A DNA stretch of 64,000 bases from Paracoccus sp. N5 (GTDB lineage: Bacteria > Pseudomonadota > Alphaproteobacteria > Rhodobacterales > Rhodobacteraceae). The DNA is taken from contig NZ_AQUO01000001.1 of the NCBI RefSeq assembly GCF_000371965.1, positions 1,110,001 through 1,174,000 of the forward strand. The letters run 5' to 3'. A program made the position numbers and the translations under genes. The first letter of the stretch is position 1. Every line of letters starts with the position of its first letter. Below, one piece after another: positions 9,138-18,643 of this stretch. The notes under the pieces were generated by a model, which was not told the origin of the DNA, searched no databases, and saw only the letters and a program-made list of their open reading frames with translations.

Positions 9138-10013
9138 TCATAGCCCGGCGGCGGGCAGGGCAAAACCCCGGACGAAGGCCAGCACGCGCGCGCGGGCCCA
9201 GGCGGTGGCTTCGGGGTCGAACGCCAGGGGCGACAGGCGCGAGCGCTCGCTCTGGTCGAAGCCGTGGTCGGCCTCGGGGTCGATGCGCAGGGTCAGGTCG
9301 GTGCCGCGCGCCAGCTGGTCGGCGGCCGTGGCGCGGCAGGCGTCGGGATCGGTGATGGAATCCCGCCCGGCCAGCAGCATCAGCACCCGGACCTGCGCCG
9401 GCCAGGACCCGTCTGCCGTGCTGACGAGGCCGCAATAGGGGTAAAGCAGCACCACCGGGCCCAGTTGCGCCGCCAGGCTGGCGCGCGGCGCCGGCCATTC
9501 GGTCAGGCCGGGCGGCGGCAAGGGCGCGGAAAGCGCGTGCAAGAGCTCCATCGCCGTCCAGCCGCCATGCGAGGCGCCCAGCACCGCCACCTGCATGGCG
9601 TCGATGCCCGGCATGTCGCGCAGCGCGGCCAGCGCCACGGCCAGGTCTCCGGCCCGCTCGGACCCGGGCAGCAGCTGCGCCGCGCAGACCGCGCGCCAGG
9701 CCTGGGCCTTGTCCAGCCCGCGCGGGGCGTGGCTGTCGAGGATCAGCGCCGCCAGGCCCATGGCGGTGAACTGCCGCGCCCAATAATCCATGTTGTCGCG
9801 CACCCCGTCGCAGCCCGACAGCAGCACCACGACCGGATGCGGACCGGGCGTGTCGGGCCGCAGCAGCCGCCAATGCGGCGCGAGCCGCGCCAGCCGCGCC
9901 GCCGGCGTGTCGGGAGCGGGCTGCCAGCCGGCATAGTTGCGCGCCGTGTTCAGCCCCAGCCCCGCCAGCACCAGCCCCAGCAGCGCCGCGAGCAGGATCA
10001 GCGGTTTTCGCAT
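9138..10013 (-). CDS. Alpha/beta hydrolase (dienelactone-hydrolase-like), exported or membrane-anchored
   Basis: Hydrolase of 291 residues with an N-terminal hydrophobic segment (about 5-22) that is a signal peptide or anchor. Catalytic features of the alpha/beta fold: VVVLLSGCDG (oxyanion region), nucleophile elbow GASHGG, acidic residue in LLAGRDS and His in DHGFDQ. The substrate cannot be told from sequence. It overlaps the end of the upstream gene by 16 bp, so the two are probably translationally coupled, and it may be cotranscribed with fmt downstream. Confidence 0.75.
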   Translation of the reverse strand: MRKPLILLAALLGLVLAGLGLNTARNYAGWQPAPDTPAARLARLAPHWRLLRPDTPGPHPVVVLLSGCDGVRDNMDYWARQFTAMGLAALILDSHAPRGLDKAQAWRAVCAAQLLPGSERAGDLAVALAALRDMPGIDAMQVAVLGASHGGWTAMELLHALSAPLPPPGLTEWPAPRASLAAQLGPVVLLYPYCGLVSTADGSWPAQVRVLMLLAGRDSITDPDACRATAADQLARGTDLTLRIDPEADHGFDQSERSRLSPLAFDPEATAWARARVLAFVRGFALPAAGL

Positions 10014-11635
10014 CCGGCCAGCCCGTTCACGCCGCAGATCGCCTTCAGCCGCGCGGTATCCGCCGCGCTCCAGCCCTCGGGCGCGGTGACCGAGATCCAG
10101 CCGTCGATATAGTCGTGCGCGTGGTAGATATGGCCGAAGCCCGGCGGGGCCGAGGTCGCGACCAGCATGTCCGCCGCCAGCTGGAACTGCGTGACGATGG
10201 GCGTGAAGCGCAACAGCGGCGAGACATCGGGCGCCGGCGGCTCGCGCATCCATGTCGGCGCGCGCCAGACCGAGGTCGCGTCGTAGAAGACGATGGGATC
10301 GCTGCCATATTGCAGGAACAGGATGCGCAGCCGCCCCCAGGGCTTGCCCGAGCGATCGGGCGTTGCGAACTGGCTGGCATAGCGGATGACCTCGCCCTGG
10401 TCGATCTGCGGCAGCACGAAGGGGCTTTGCGCCTGGCGCGCCGCATTGGCCTGGCGCCACAGCGTCGAGGGAAAGGGCGGCCCGACCCAGAAGGCGCCCG
10501 AGACCGGCTCGTTCATCATCTGGAACGGGTTGAAGGCATGCATCGACGACCAGGCCCCGAGCGAGATGCCGTGCAGATACAGCCGGGGCCGCCGCTCGGC
10601 CGGCAGCCCGCGCCAGTGGTCATAGACCAGCCGCATCAGCGCCTCGGTCTGGGCCAGGCCGGCGTCGGTCTCGAAGATCAGCGCCAGCGGGCTTTGCAGA
10701 TAGGAATACTGGATCGCGACCGTCGCCACGTCGCCGCCCTGCATGTATTCCAGCGCGTCATAGCTTGCCGGATCCATCCAGCCGGTGCCGGTCGGGCTGG
10801 CCAGCACCAGCACCTTGCGGTCGAAGGCGCCGACCCGCAGCATCTCATTGAGCGCAGTCCGGGCGCGGGTCTCGGGGTTCTTGTCCTGGGCAAGGCCCAC
10901 ATAGATGCGCAGCGGCTCGCGCGCGGGCCGGCCGGTGAAGCGGGCGATGGCGGCGGCATCGGGGCCCCCCAGCACGAAGTCGCGTCCGGGCTTGCCCATC
11001 AGGTCCCAGGCGATCGCCGACGCGGCCGAGCCTGCCTGCCAGTCCTGCGCCGGCGGCGCGACCGAGACGTCGGTCAGGTGCTGGGCCGCGACATAGGAGC
11101 TGTCGGCGATGCGCATGGCCCAGTTCACCACGCCGTCGCGGGTCAGGGTGACGGTGATCAGCGCCGCCAGCAGCAGCCCCAGCACATTGGCGCTGCGCAC
11201 CGGGATATGGCGCGCCAGCCGCAGCCGCAGCAGGTCGAAGAGCGCCTGCACCGCCTTGCCGATCAGGAACAGCAGCAGAAAGACCGCCAGCGCCGTCGCC
11301 AGCATCTTGGTGGTGTTCGAGACCTCGAGCGCGGGCATGCCCATGCGGGCGCGGATGCTGTTCTGCCAGTCGTCGGCCATGAAGACACAAGCCCCCAGCA
11401 GCGCCAGCACCGGCACCGCCAGAAGCGCATGGCCGATGCGCGCCGCCCGGCCGCGCAGGACCGGGATTTCCAGCGTGCGCCAGATCGCCAGCAGGAATTG
11501 CATCATCGCATAGCCTGCCGCCATCGAGGCCCCGGCCAGCAGCCCCTGCACCAGCCAGTCGCGCGGGATCAGCGATGGCGTCAGCGAGGCCGCGACAAGC
11601 AGCAGGCCGGCGAGCAGCGGAAGCATGGAAAACAT
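9998..11635 (-). CDS. Membrane alpha/beta hydrolase with multi-helix N-terminus (Abhydrolase_9 type)
   Basis: Protein of 545 residues. The first ~190 residues hold four to five predicted membrane helices; the rest is a soluble domain with the motif GISLGAWSS (nucleophile Ser in a GxSxG elbow) and DPIVFYD and HIYHAHDY regions near the end. This architecture matches the family of integral membrane hydrolases with Abhydrolase_9 N- and C-terminal domains; substrates are unknown. Two in-frame ATGs nine bases apart are possible starts; GGAGG lies rather far upstream. Overlaps the next hydrolase gene, so both probably form one unit. Confidence 0.75.
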   Translation of the reverse strand: MFSMLPLLAGLLLVAASLTPSLIPRDWLVQGLLAGASMAAGYAMMQFLLAIWRTLEIPVLRGRAARIGHALLAVPVLALLGACVFMADDWQNSIRARMGMPALEVSNTTKMLATALAVFLLLFLIGKAVQALFDLLRLRLARHIPVRSANVLGLLLAALITVTLTRDGVVNWAMRIADSSYVAAQHLTDVSVAPPAQDWQAGSAASAIAWDLMGKPGRDFVLGGPDAAAIARFTGRPAREPLRIYVGLAQDKNPETRARTALNEMLRVGAFDRKVLVLASPTGTGWMDPASYDALEYMQGGDVATVAIQYSYLQSPLALIFETDAGLAQTEALMRLVYDHWRGLPAERRPRLYLHGISLGAWSSMHAFNPFQMMNEPVSGAFWVGPPFPSTLWRQANAARQAQSPFVLPQIDQGEVIRYASQFATPDRSGKPWGRLRILFLQYGSDPIVFYDATSVWRAPTWMREPPAPDVSPLLRFTPIVTQFQLAADMLVATSAPPGFGHIYHAHDYIDGWISVTAPEGWSAADTARLKAICGVNGLAGCENR

Positions 11636-11783
11636 CTGCGGCCTGCCGCCTCCTGCGGTCGTGCTGTCGCGCGCCCTCGTGGGGCGGCGGTTCGGGCGGG
11701 ATGTTATGGGCGGCGCCGGGGAAAGGGAAGCGTCGGGCGCCGCGGGCTTTTATGCGCCGGCCGGGTGGTGGCGCGGGAGGCGC

Positions 11784-11865
11784 GGGGGCTCTGCCCCCAC
11801 GCCTGGCCGGCCCCTCGATGGGGCCGGCCAGGCGTTCCCCCGGGATATTTCGACAAAAGAGAAAT
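11784..11865. repeat. Cluster of two hairpins and a CCCCGGGATATTT motif (REP-like gene-end element)
   Basis: GGGGGC-TCT-GCCCCC (11784-11798) is followed by a perfect 14-bp stem with 5-nt loop (GCCTGGCCGGCCCC at 11801-11814 pairing with 11820-11833), then CCCCGGGATATTTCGAC. It lies directly downstream of the metallophosphoesterase stop, so it probably serves as terminator or 3' end stabiliser of that transcript. Confidence 0.6.
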
Positions 11866-12653
11866 CAGGCCGGGCGCCAGAGCCCGCCGCGCCGGGTGAA
11901 GCGGATCCGTTCCGGCGGGCGGAAGCCCTGCTCGTCCATCGGGGCGACATGGCGTTCGACCAGCAGGTCGGGGCCGTCGAAATCCAGCGTGGCGAATTCG
12001 TTCTGCCGGTCGTCCGGCCGGGCGCAGAGCGCGGTTCCGGCCTGCAGCTGCAGGATCGGCCGGCCGTCTTCGCCCTGGAAGGCGCCGATGGACCACAGAT
12101 GCAGGTGGCCGGTCAGGACCAGGGCCACGCCGTGATCCTCGAACCGGGCCAGCGCCTCGGGGGCGCCCTTCATCAGCGCCTTGTCGATCTCGGGGCGTTG
12201 CTGCATCGGGTGGTGCAGGGCGGCGATGTTGACGCAATCGGGATCGACGCCCTTCAGCACCCGTCCGACCTGTTCGGGCGTGATCACGCCGCGCTGCCAG
12301 GCCATCGGATCGACGCTGTTCACGCCCTGCACCCGCACCGCGCCGACATGGCCCACCGGTTCCAGATTGCGGGCGATGGCGCGGTGCCAGCGGCTGTAGG
12401 GCCGGATCACCCGGTCGGCGAGCTTGTAGAGCGGGATGTCGTGATTGCCCGGCACGGCGATCAGCGGCGCCTCGATCCGGCGCAGGAAGTCGGCCGCCTG
12501 GGCGAATTGCGCCGAGCGGCCGCGGTGGGTCAGGTCGCCCGTCACCACCACCAGGTCGGCGCGGGCGGCATTGACCCGGTCCAGCAGCGGCTCGACCAGC
12601 CCCTCGCGTTCATAGCCGAAATGCAGGTCCGAGAGATGCAGGATCCGCGTCAT
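11865..12653 (-). CDS. Calcineurin-like metallophosphoesterase
   Basis: Dinuclear-metal phosphoesterase of 262 residues. All family motifs are visible in order: SDLHFG (about 8-13), TGDLTHRG (about 39-46), PGNHDI (about 68-73) and, late, LTGHLHLWS. Similar to 3',5'-cyclic-AMP phosphodiesterase/Icc-like proteins, but the substrate is not defined by sequence. Its ATG overlaps the stop of the lipid kinase gene (ATGA), so the two are translationally coupled. A REP-like hairpin element follows its stop. Confidence 0.88.
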   Translation of the reverse strand: MTRILHLSDLHFGYEREGLVEPLLDRVNAARADLVVVTGDLTHRGRSAQFAQAADFLRRIEAPLIAVPGNHDIPLYKLADRVIRPYSRWHRAIARNLEPVGHVGAVRVQGVNSVDPMAWQRGVITPEQVGRVLKGVDPDCVNIAALHHPMQQRPEIDKALMKGAPEALARFEDHGVALVLTGHLHLWSIGAFQGEDGRPILQLQAGTALCARPDDRQNEFATLDFDGPDLLVERHVAPMDEQGFRPPERIRFTRRGGLWRPA

Positions 12654-13624
12654 GCCGCGTCACGGCCGCCGCTTTCGGCCGGCACCAGCAGCTTCAGCGC
12701 ACCCTTGCGCACGCGGATCTGGAAGGGCGAATCCATCCAGGTCTTTTCGCCGTCATGGGCGACATATTCATGGGCGGGCTCGGTTTCCAGCCGGATCTCC
12801 TCGGCGCAGACCAGGTTGAAGTCCTGATAGCGCGCGCTCTTGCCCATGGCCAGCCGCATGGCCGAGCGCACCAGCGGCCCCGGCCGTCGCGCCCGCGCCA
12901 CCAGGAGCGCCAGCTGTCCCTTGCGCACGCAATCCGCGCCTTCCAGCCCGAAGCTGTCCAGCTGATAGGCGCTTTTCGCCACGAAGGCGAGCGCGGTGGT
13001 GAAGCGGCGTTCCTCGCCATGGCTGCGCACCACCAGCTTGAGCGGATGGCGCAGGTTCCACAGCGCCACCGCCGCCGACCAATAGGCGGCGACGCGCGAG
13101 CGGCCCCAGCGCTTGTAGATGCTTTCGCGGCGACGCAGGATCTCGGGATAGGCGCCGAAGCTGACGTTGTTGAGGAAGATCATCCCGTTCATCTCGCCCA
13201 CGTCGACGCGGCGCAGGGCCGGGGCGTCGAAGATCTTCAGCGCCTCCTCGACCGTTTCGCCCGAGCCGATGTCGCGGGCGAAATAGTTGAAGGTGCCGCC
13301 GGGGATCACCGCCATGGCGGTGTCGGTTCCGGCGACGGCGCTGGCGACCGCCGCCTGGGTGCCGTCGCCGCCGGCCGCCACGATCAGGTGAAAGCCGCGC
13401 CGGACGGCGTCGCGCGCCATGTCGGGCAGCGCCGTGCCCTCGTCGGTGCCGTGGATCTCGAGCTCGGCGACGCGGCCCTGCAGCACTTCGCGCAGGGTTT
13501 CGGCGATGTCGGCGCCCTGCTTGCGGCCCGATCCCCGGTTGGCGATCACGCAGACCCGCGCCCGCCCCAGGTCGAAGCCGCCCGCTTCCGCCTCATCCGC
13601 CGCGCCTTCGCCCTGTGCCGTCAT
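12650..13624 (-). CDS. Diacylglycerol/lipid kinase family protein (YegS/DgkB type)
   Basis: Predicted lipid kinase of 324 residues. The catalytic domain starts near residue 20 with VCVIANRGSG; the ATP-binding motif AAGGDGTQ is at about 79-86, followed by PGGTFNYFARD, a strong signature of the DAGK catalytic family. The C-terminal beta domain continues to the stop. The ATG is preceded by AAGGGACAGGGC. The open frame runs much further upstream, but that part is antisense to entC and was left out. Coupled to the metallophosphoesterase gene. Confidence 0.88.
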   Translation of the reverse strand: MTAQGEGAADEAEAGGFDLGRARVCVIANRGSGRKQGADIAETLREVLQGRVAELEIHGTDEGTALPDMARDAVRRGFHLIVAAGGDGTQAAVASAVAGTDTAMAVIPGGTFNYFARDIGSGETVEEALKIFDAPALRRVDVGEMNGMIFLNNVSFGAYPEILRRRESIYKRWGRSRVAAYWSAAVALWNLRHPLKLVVRSHGEERRFTTALAFVAKSAYQLDSFGLEGADCVRKGQLALLVARARRPGPLVRSAMRLAMGKSARYQDFNLVCAEEIRLETEPAHEYVAHDGEKTWMDSPFQIRVRKGALKLLVPAESGGRDAA

Positions 13625-13966
13625 GCCCTGTCCCTTGGCCCCTGAATACGCCTTGCAACACGCGGCGGGGTCTTCGGGTTCCGGCCGGGCGGCCTGCGGG
13701 ATTTCGCCGCGGCGGGAAAATCCTGATCTTTTTACTTGCCTTTTGTCGGCCGCTTTGACAGGTTGCGCGCGGGAAGCCCAAGGGTGGGGCCATATGCCTT
13801 GCCCACCCCGCGGGTTGCGGGGACGCCACCCGATGCCGCCGCAACCTGACCCAATGCGAGAACGTCCGCACCGCGAAGCTTCGTCCTTTTCCCCGCCGCG
13901 CCCGGCTCCGCCACCCGTCGGAACGGGCCCGAGCGGGGAGGAAAATCCTTTGAAACGAGATGTATC
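13625..13966. other. Intergenic region ahead of entC (divergent from the lipid kinase)
   Basis: These 342 bases separate the divergent lipid kinase and entC genes and must hold both promoters. A TTGACA lies at 13755-13760 but has no convincing -10 at the right distance. A T-rich stretch near 13728 stands out from the GC-rich background. I see no clear Fur, RirA or Irr palindrome and no convincing gene. Confidence 0.5.
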
Positions 13967-15172
13967 ATGAATGTCCGCCTGTCCGAGGCGCCCAAGACAT
14001 CGGCGTCGCCTGTGCCTGATCCAGTCCTTTTCGGTTTCCACGGCCCTTCGGGTCATGTCCTGGCGCGCGGCCCGGCCCGGCGGCTTGCCCCCGGCAGTGC
14101 CGGGACGCTGGGCGCGCGGGTCGCGGCGGTGCTGGACAAGGCCGGCGCCGACGACCTGATCGGCGGCGCCCTGCCCTTCGACCGGCAGGCCGAGGACTGC
14201 CTGTGGCACTGCCGCCGCGCGCCGGCGCCGCAGCCCAGCGGCGTGGCGCCGCAGGGGCTGCCGCTGGCCGGCTGGCGCCTGGCGGCCGAGCCCGCCGCCA
14301 CCGACTATGCCCGCGCCGTCGCCCGGGCGCTCGCGATCATGTATGAGGAAGCTGGCCGGGCGAACGCGCTGGAAAAGATCGTGCTGGCCCGCACCCTGCT
14401 GGTCGAGGCCGCGGTCCCGATCCCGGTCGAGGCGCTGATGTCGCGGCTGCAGGCCGACCGCACCGTGACCGCCTTCCGCGTCGCCCTGCCCGCGGGGCCC
14501 GCGCATCCGCAGGGCCGGATGCTCTGCGGCGCCACGCCGGAGCTGCTGGTGGAAAAGACCGGCCGTCTGGTCAGCTCGCATCCGCTGGCGGGCTCGGCCC
14601 GGCGGCTGGCCGATCCGGTCGCCGACCGCGAGGGCGCCGAGGCGCTGGCCGGCTCGGCCAAGGACCACCGCGAGCATGCGCTGGTGGTCGAGGCCATCCT
14701 CGACACGCTCTCGCCCTGGTGCCGCGAACTCAGCTGCCCCGAGGGCACCCGCGTCACCTCGACCCGCAGCATGTGGCACCTGGGCACCCGCATCGAGGGC
14801 CGGCTGCGCGACGAGGACACGCCCTCGGTCGTGCTGGCCTCGGCGCTGCATCCGACGCCCGCCGTCTGCGGCGTGCCGACGCCCCGCGCCGCCAGGCTGA
14901 TCCGCGAGCTTGAACCCGTCGCCCGGGACTTCTATGCCGGCGCCGTCGGCTGGTGCGACGGCAAGGGCGACGGTGCCTGGTATGTCGCCATCCGATGCGC
15001 CGAGATCAGCGGCCGGCAAGCGCGGCTTTACGCGGGCGCGGGGATCGTCCCCGGCTCGGACCCGATGGCCGAGGCCGCCGAGACCGGCGCGAAATTCGGT
15101 GCCTTCCTGGCCGCGCTGGGCCTGCCGGCCGATGCCGGGCTGGAGGGCCTGCGCAAGGACGGAGAAGACTGA
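13967..15172 (+). CDS. entC: Isochorismate synthase (siderophore type)
   Basis: Converts chorismate to isochorismate, the first step toward 2,3-dihydroxybenzoate. 401 residues, normal for EntC/DhbC. The chorismate-binding fold is evident in the C-terminal two thirds: KIVLAR, SSHPLAGSARR, the Mg/chorismate segment LHPTPAVCGVP, and FYAGAVGW and IRCAEI near the end. No salicylate-synthase-like extension is seen. First gene of entCBA: entB starts on the last base of its stop codon (TGATG), entA follows by one base. Expected to be iron-repressed, though no box could be identified upstream. Confidence 0.93.
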   Translation: MNVRLSEAPKTSASPVPDPVLFGFHGPSGHVLARGPARRLAPGSAGTLGARVAAVLDKAGADDLIGGALPFDRQAEDCLWHCRRAPAPQPSGVAPQGLPLAGWRLAAEPAATDYARAVARALAIMYEEAGRANALEKIVLARTLLVEAAVPIPVEALMSRLQADRTVTAFRVALPAGPAHPQGRMLCGATPELLVEKTGRLVSSHPLAGSARRLADPVADREGAEALAGSAKDHREHALVVEAILDTLSPWCRELSCPEGTRVTSTRSMWHLGTRIEGRLRDEDTPSVVLASALHPTPAVCGVPTPRAARLIRELEPVARDFYAGAVGWCDGKGDGAWYVAIRCAEISGRQARLYAGAGIVPGSDPMAEAAETGAKFGAFLAALGLPADAGLEGLRKDGED

Positions 15173-15810
15173 TGGCCCTGCCCGGCATCGCCCCCTATGA
15201 CCCGCCGACCGCGGCCGAGCTGCCGCAGCCGCGCGGCCCCTGGCAGCCGCGCCGCGACCGGCTGGCGCTGCTGGTCCATGACATGCAGCGCTATTTCTGC
15301 CGCCCCTATCCCGAAGGCGCGCCGCTGGCGCCGGTGGTCGGCAATATCGCCCGGCTGATCGGCGCGGCGCGGGCGGCGGGCGTGCCGGTCTTCTATACCG
15401 CGCAGAAGGGCGACCAGTTCCGCCCGGATCGCGGCTTGCAGGCCGACCTCTGGGGACCGGGGATGAGCGCCATCCCCGAGCACGAGGAGATCCTGCCCGA
15501 GCTTGCGCCCGTGGTCGGCGATTTCGTGCTGCACAAGCACCGCTACAGCGCGTTTCAGCGCTCCAACCTCGAGCATCTCATGCGCGCGCGCGGCCGCGAC
15601 CAGCTGATGATCTGCGGCATCTATGCGCATATCGGCTGCCTTGCCACCGCCGCCGAGGCGTTCCAGCGCGACATCGAGGCCTTTGCCATCGCCGACGCCC
15701 AGGCCGATTTCTCGCGCGAGAAGCATGACCTGGCGATGGGCTGGATCGCGGCGACCTGCGGCGTGGCCCTGACGACGGATCGCGCCCTGGCCGCGCTGGC
15801 GGAGGAATGA
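15172..15810 (+). CDS. entB: Isochorismatase without a carrier-protein domain
   Basis: Hydrolyses isochorismate to 2,3-dihydro-2,3-dihydroxybenzoate and pyruvate. 212 residues: the isochorismatase domain only, with LLVHDMQRYF near residue 40, KHRYSAF and CGIYAHIGCLATA. E. coli EntB is about 285 residues because it also carries an aryl carrier protein; here that part is missing and a separate carrier gene lies at 16579-16815. Start codon overlaps the entC stop; GGAGAAG precedes it. Confidence 0.93.
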   Translation: MALPGIAPYDPPTAAELPQPRGPWQPRRDRLALLVHDMQRYFCRPYPEGAPLAPVVGNIARLIGAARAAGVPVFYTAQKGDQFRPDRGLQADLWGPGMSAIPEHEEILPELAPVVGDFVLHKHRYSAFQRSNLEHLMRARGRDQLMICGIYAHIGCLATAAEAFQRDIEAFAIADAQADFSREKHDLAMGWIAATCGVALTTDRALAALAEE

Positions 15811-15811
15811 C

Positions 15812-16582
15812 ATGCAGCTGACCGGATTTCAGGGCAAGACCGCCATCGTGACCGGCGCTGCCGGCGGCATCGGCCGCGCGGTGGTCGCGGCGCTGGTCGA
15901 GGCCGGTGCCCGGGTCACCGCCACCGACACCATGGCCGCGCTGGAAGCCGCGCCGGTGCCGGGCGTGCCGAATCGCGTTCTGGACGTGCGCGACGGCGAG
16001 GCCGCCGAGGCGCTGGTGGCCGAGGTCGAGGCCGAACACGGCCCCTTGGCGCTGGGCGTCCATGCGGCGGGGGTGCTGGCCATCGCGCCGCTGCTGGATC
16101 TGCCGGCGGCGGAATGGGACCGGGTGATCGGCGTCAATGCCACCGGCAGCTTCAACGTGACCCGCGCCTTCGGCCGGGCCATGGCGCGGCAGGGCCGGGG
16201 CGCCATCGTCGCCGTCAGCTCGAATGCGGCGGGGATTCCGCGCGCCAACATGGGCGCCTATGCGGCGTCCAAGGCGGCGGCGACCATGCTGATCCGCTGC
16301 CTGGGACTGGAACTGGCCGGCCAAGGCGTGCGCTGCAATATCGTCGCGCCGGGCTCGACCCTGACGCCGATGCAGACCGGCATGTGGACCGAGGACGGCG
16401 GCGCGGGCGAGCGCGCGGTGATCGAGGGCAGCCTGGAAGCCTATCGCACCGGCATTCCGCTGAAGAAACTGGCGACGCCCGAGGATATCGCCGGCGCGGT
16501 CATGTATCTGCTGTCGGACCAGGCCGGCCATGTCACCATGGCTGACCTTTATGTCGATGGCGGCGCGACGCTGCGGGCCTAG
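15812..16582 (+). CDS. entA: 2,3-dihydro-2,3-dihydroxybenzoate dehydrogenase
   Basis: SDR-family, NAD-dependent oxidation to 2,3-dihydroxybenzoate. 256 residues. The cofactor motif TGAAGGIG is at 14-21, catalytic Ser near 137, and the YxxxK pair is Tyr150-Lys154 (YAASK). The SD GGAGGAA overlaps the entB stop, so it is tightly coupled to entB. Its TAG stop shares bases with the stop of the convergent carrier-protein gene (CTAG). SDR genes are hard to assign alone; the operon context makes this call firm. Confidence 0.93.
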   Translation: MQLTGFQGKTAIVTGAAGGIGRAVVAALVEAGARVTATDTMAALEAAPVPGVPNRVLDVRDGEAAEALVAEVEAEHGPLALGVHAAGVLAIAPLLDLPAAEWDRVIGVNATGSFNVTRAFGRAMARQGRGAIVAVSSNAAGIPRANMGAYAASKAAATMLIRCLGLELAGQGVRCNIVAPGSTLTPMQTGMWTEDGGAGERAVIEGSLEAYRTGIPLKKLATPEDIAGAVMYLLSDQAGHVTMADLYVDGGATLRA

Positions 16583-16815
16583 AGCCGGCCCGCGATCAGC
16601 GCCCACCAATTGTCCAGCGTCGGCTCGCGGGCCAGCTCCTCGAAGCTGGCTTCGACGCCGATCTGCTTCAATTCGCTGGAAAACGTCATCACCGCGATGG
16701 AATCGAGCCCATAGAGGACCAGGTTCTCGGCGGGCTCGATCTCGCAATCGTCCTCGATCATCGCGGCGACGCGGGCGGCCAGCCATTCCGGGCTGAGTTG
16801 GGTCTTGTCGAGCAT
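16579..16815 (-). CDS. Free-standing aryl carrier protein
   Basis: Carrier protein of 78 residues with the phosphopantetheine attachment motif GLDSIAVM (Ser39). It corresponds to the C-terminal ArCP domain of EntB/VibB, here split off as its own gene downstream of entE. It is expected to carry dihydroxybenzoate, loaded by EntE, as a thioester for the condensation protein. A phosphopantetheinyl transferase would be needed and is not in the window. AAAGGA precedes the ATG; it lies 10 bp after entE and converges on entA with overlapping stop codons. Confidence 0.88.
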   Translation of the reverse strand: MLDKTQLSPEWLAARVAAMIEDDCEIEPAENLVLYGLDSIAVMTFSSELKQIGVEASFEELAREPTLDNWWALIAGRL

Positions 16816-16825
16816 GTCGGTCCTT

Positions 16826-18457
<1,632 letters not shown>

Positions 18458-18643
18458 CCTGCGATTCGAGACGGCAATATCCCGCGCAGGCGACGCGATG
18501 GCACCTTGCGCGGATCTGAATAGTTGAGTATTTTTATTCCGCTTTCTCTCTTGAAGCAAGCCAGCCGCGTGCCTGCCTGAGCATTCACAGCCAGCCCTCT
18601 CTCGTTCGGAAAGACTGCCACCTGGCCTAAGCACAGGATTTTC
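18458..18643. promoter_or_regulatory. Divergent promoter region of entE and the condensation-domain gene
   Basis: This 186-bp spacer drives entE-ArCP leftward and the condensation gene rightward. It contains a markedly AT-rich stretch at about 18517-18541 with GAATA and TATTC arms flanking a TTGAGTATTTT core, the best candidate for an iron-responsive operator, though it does not clearly match a Fur, RirA or Irr consensus. Confidence 0.4.

Noticed and set aside
13755..13783. Promoter for entC from a TTGACA hexamer
   Set aside because: No acceptable -10 at 16-18 bp.
12650..15019. N-terminal extension of the lipid kinase to 789 codons
   Set aside because: The extra part is antisense to entC; the ATG at 13624 fits the family length.
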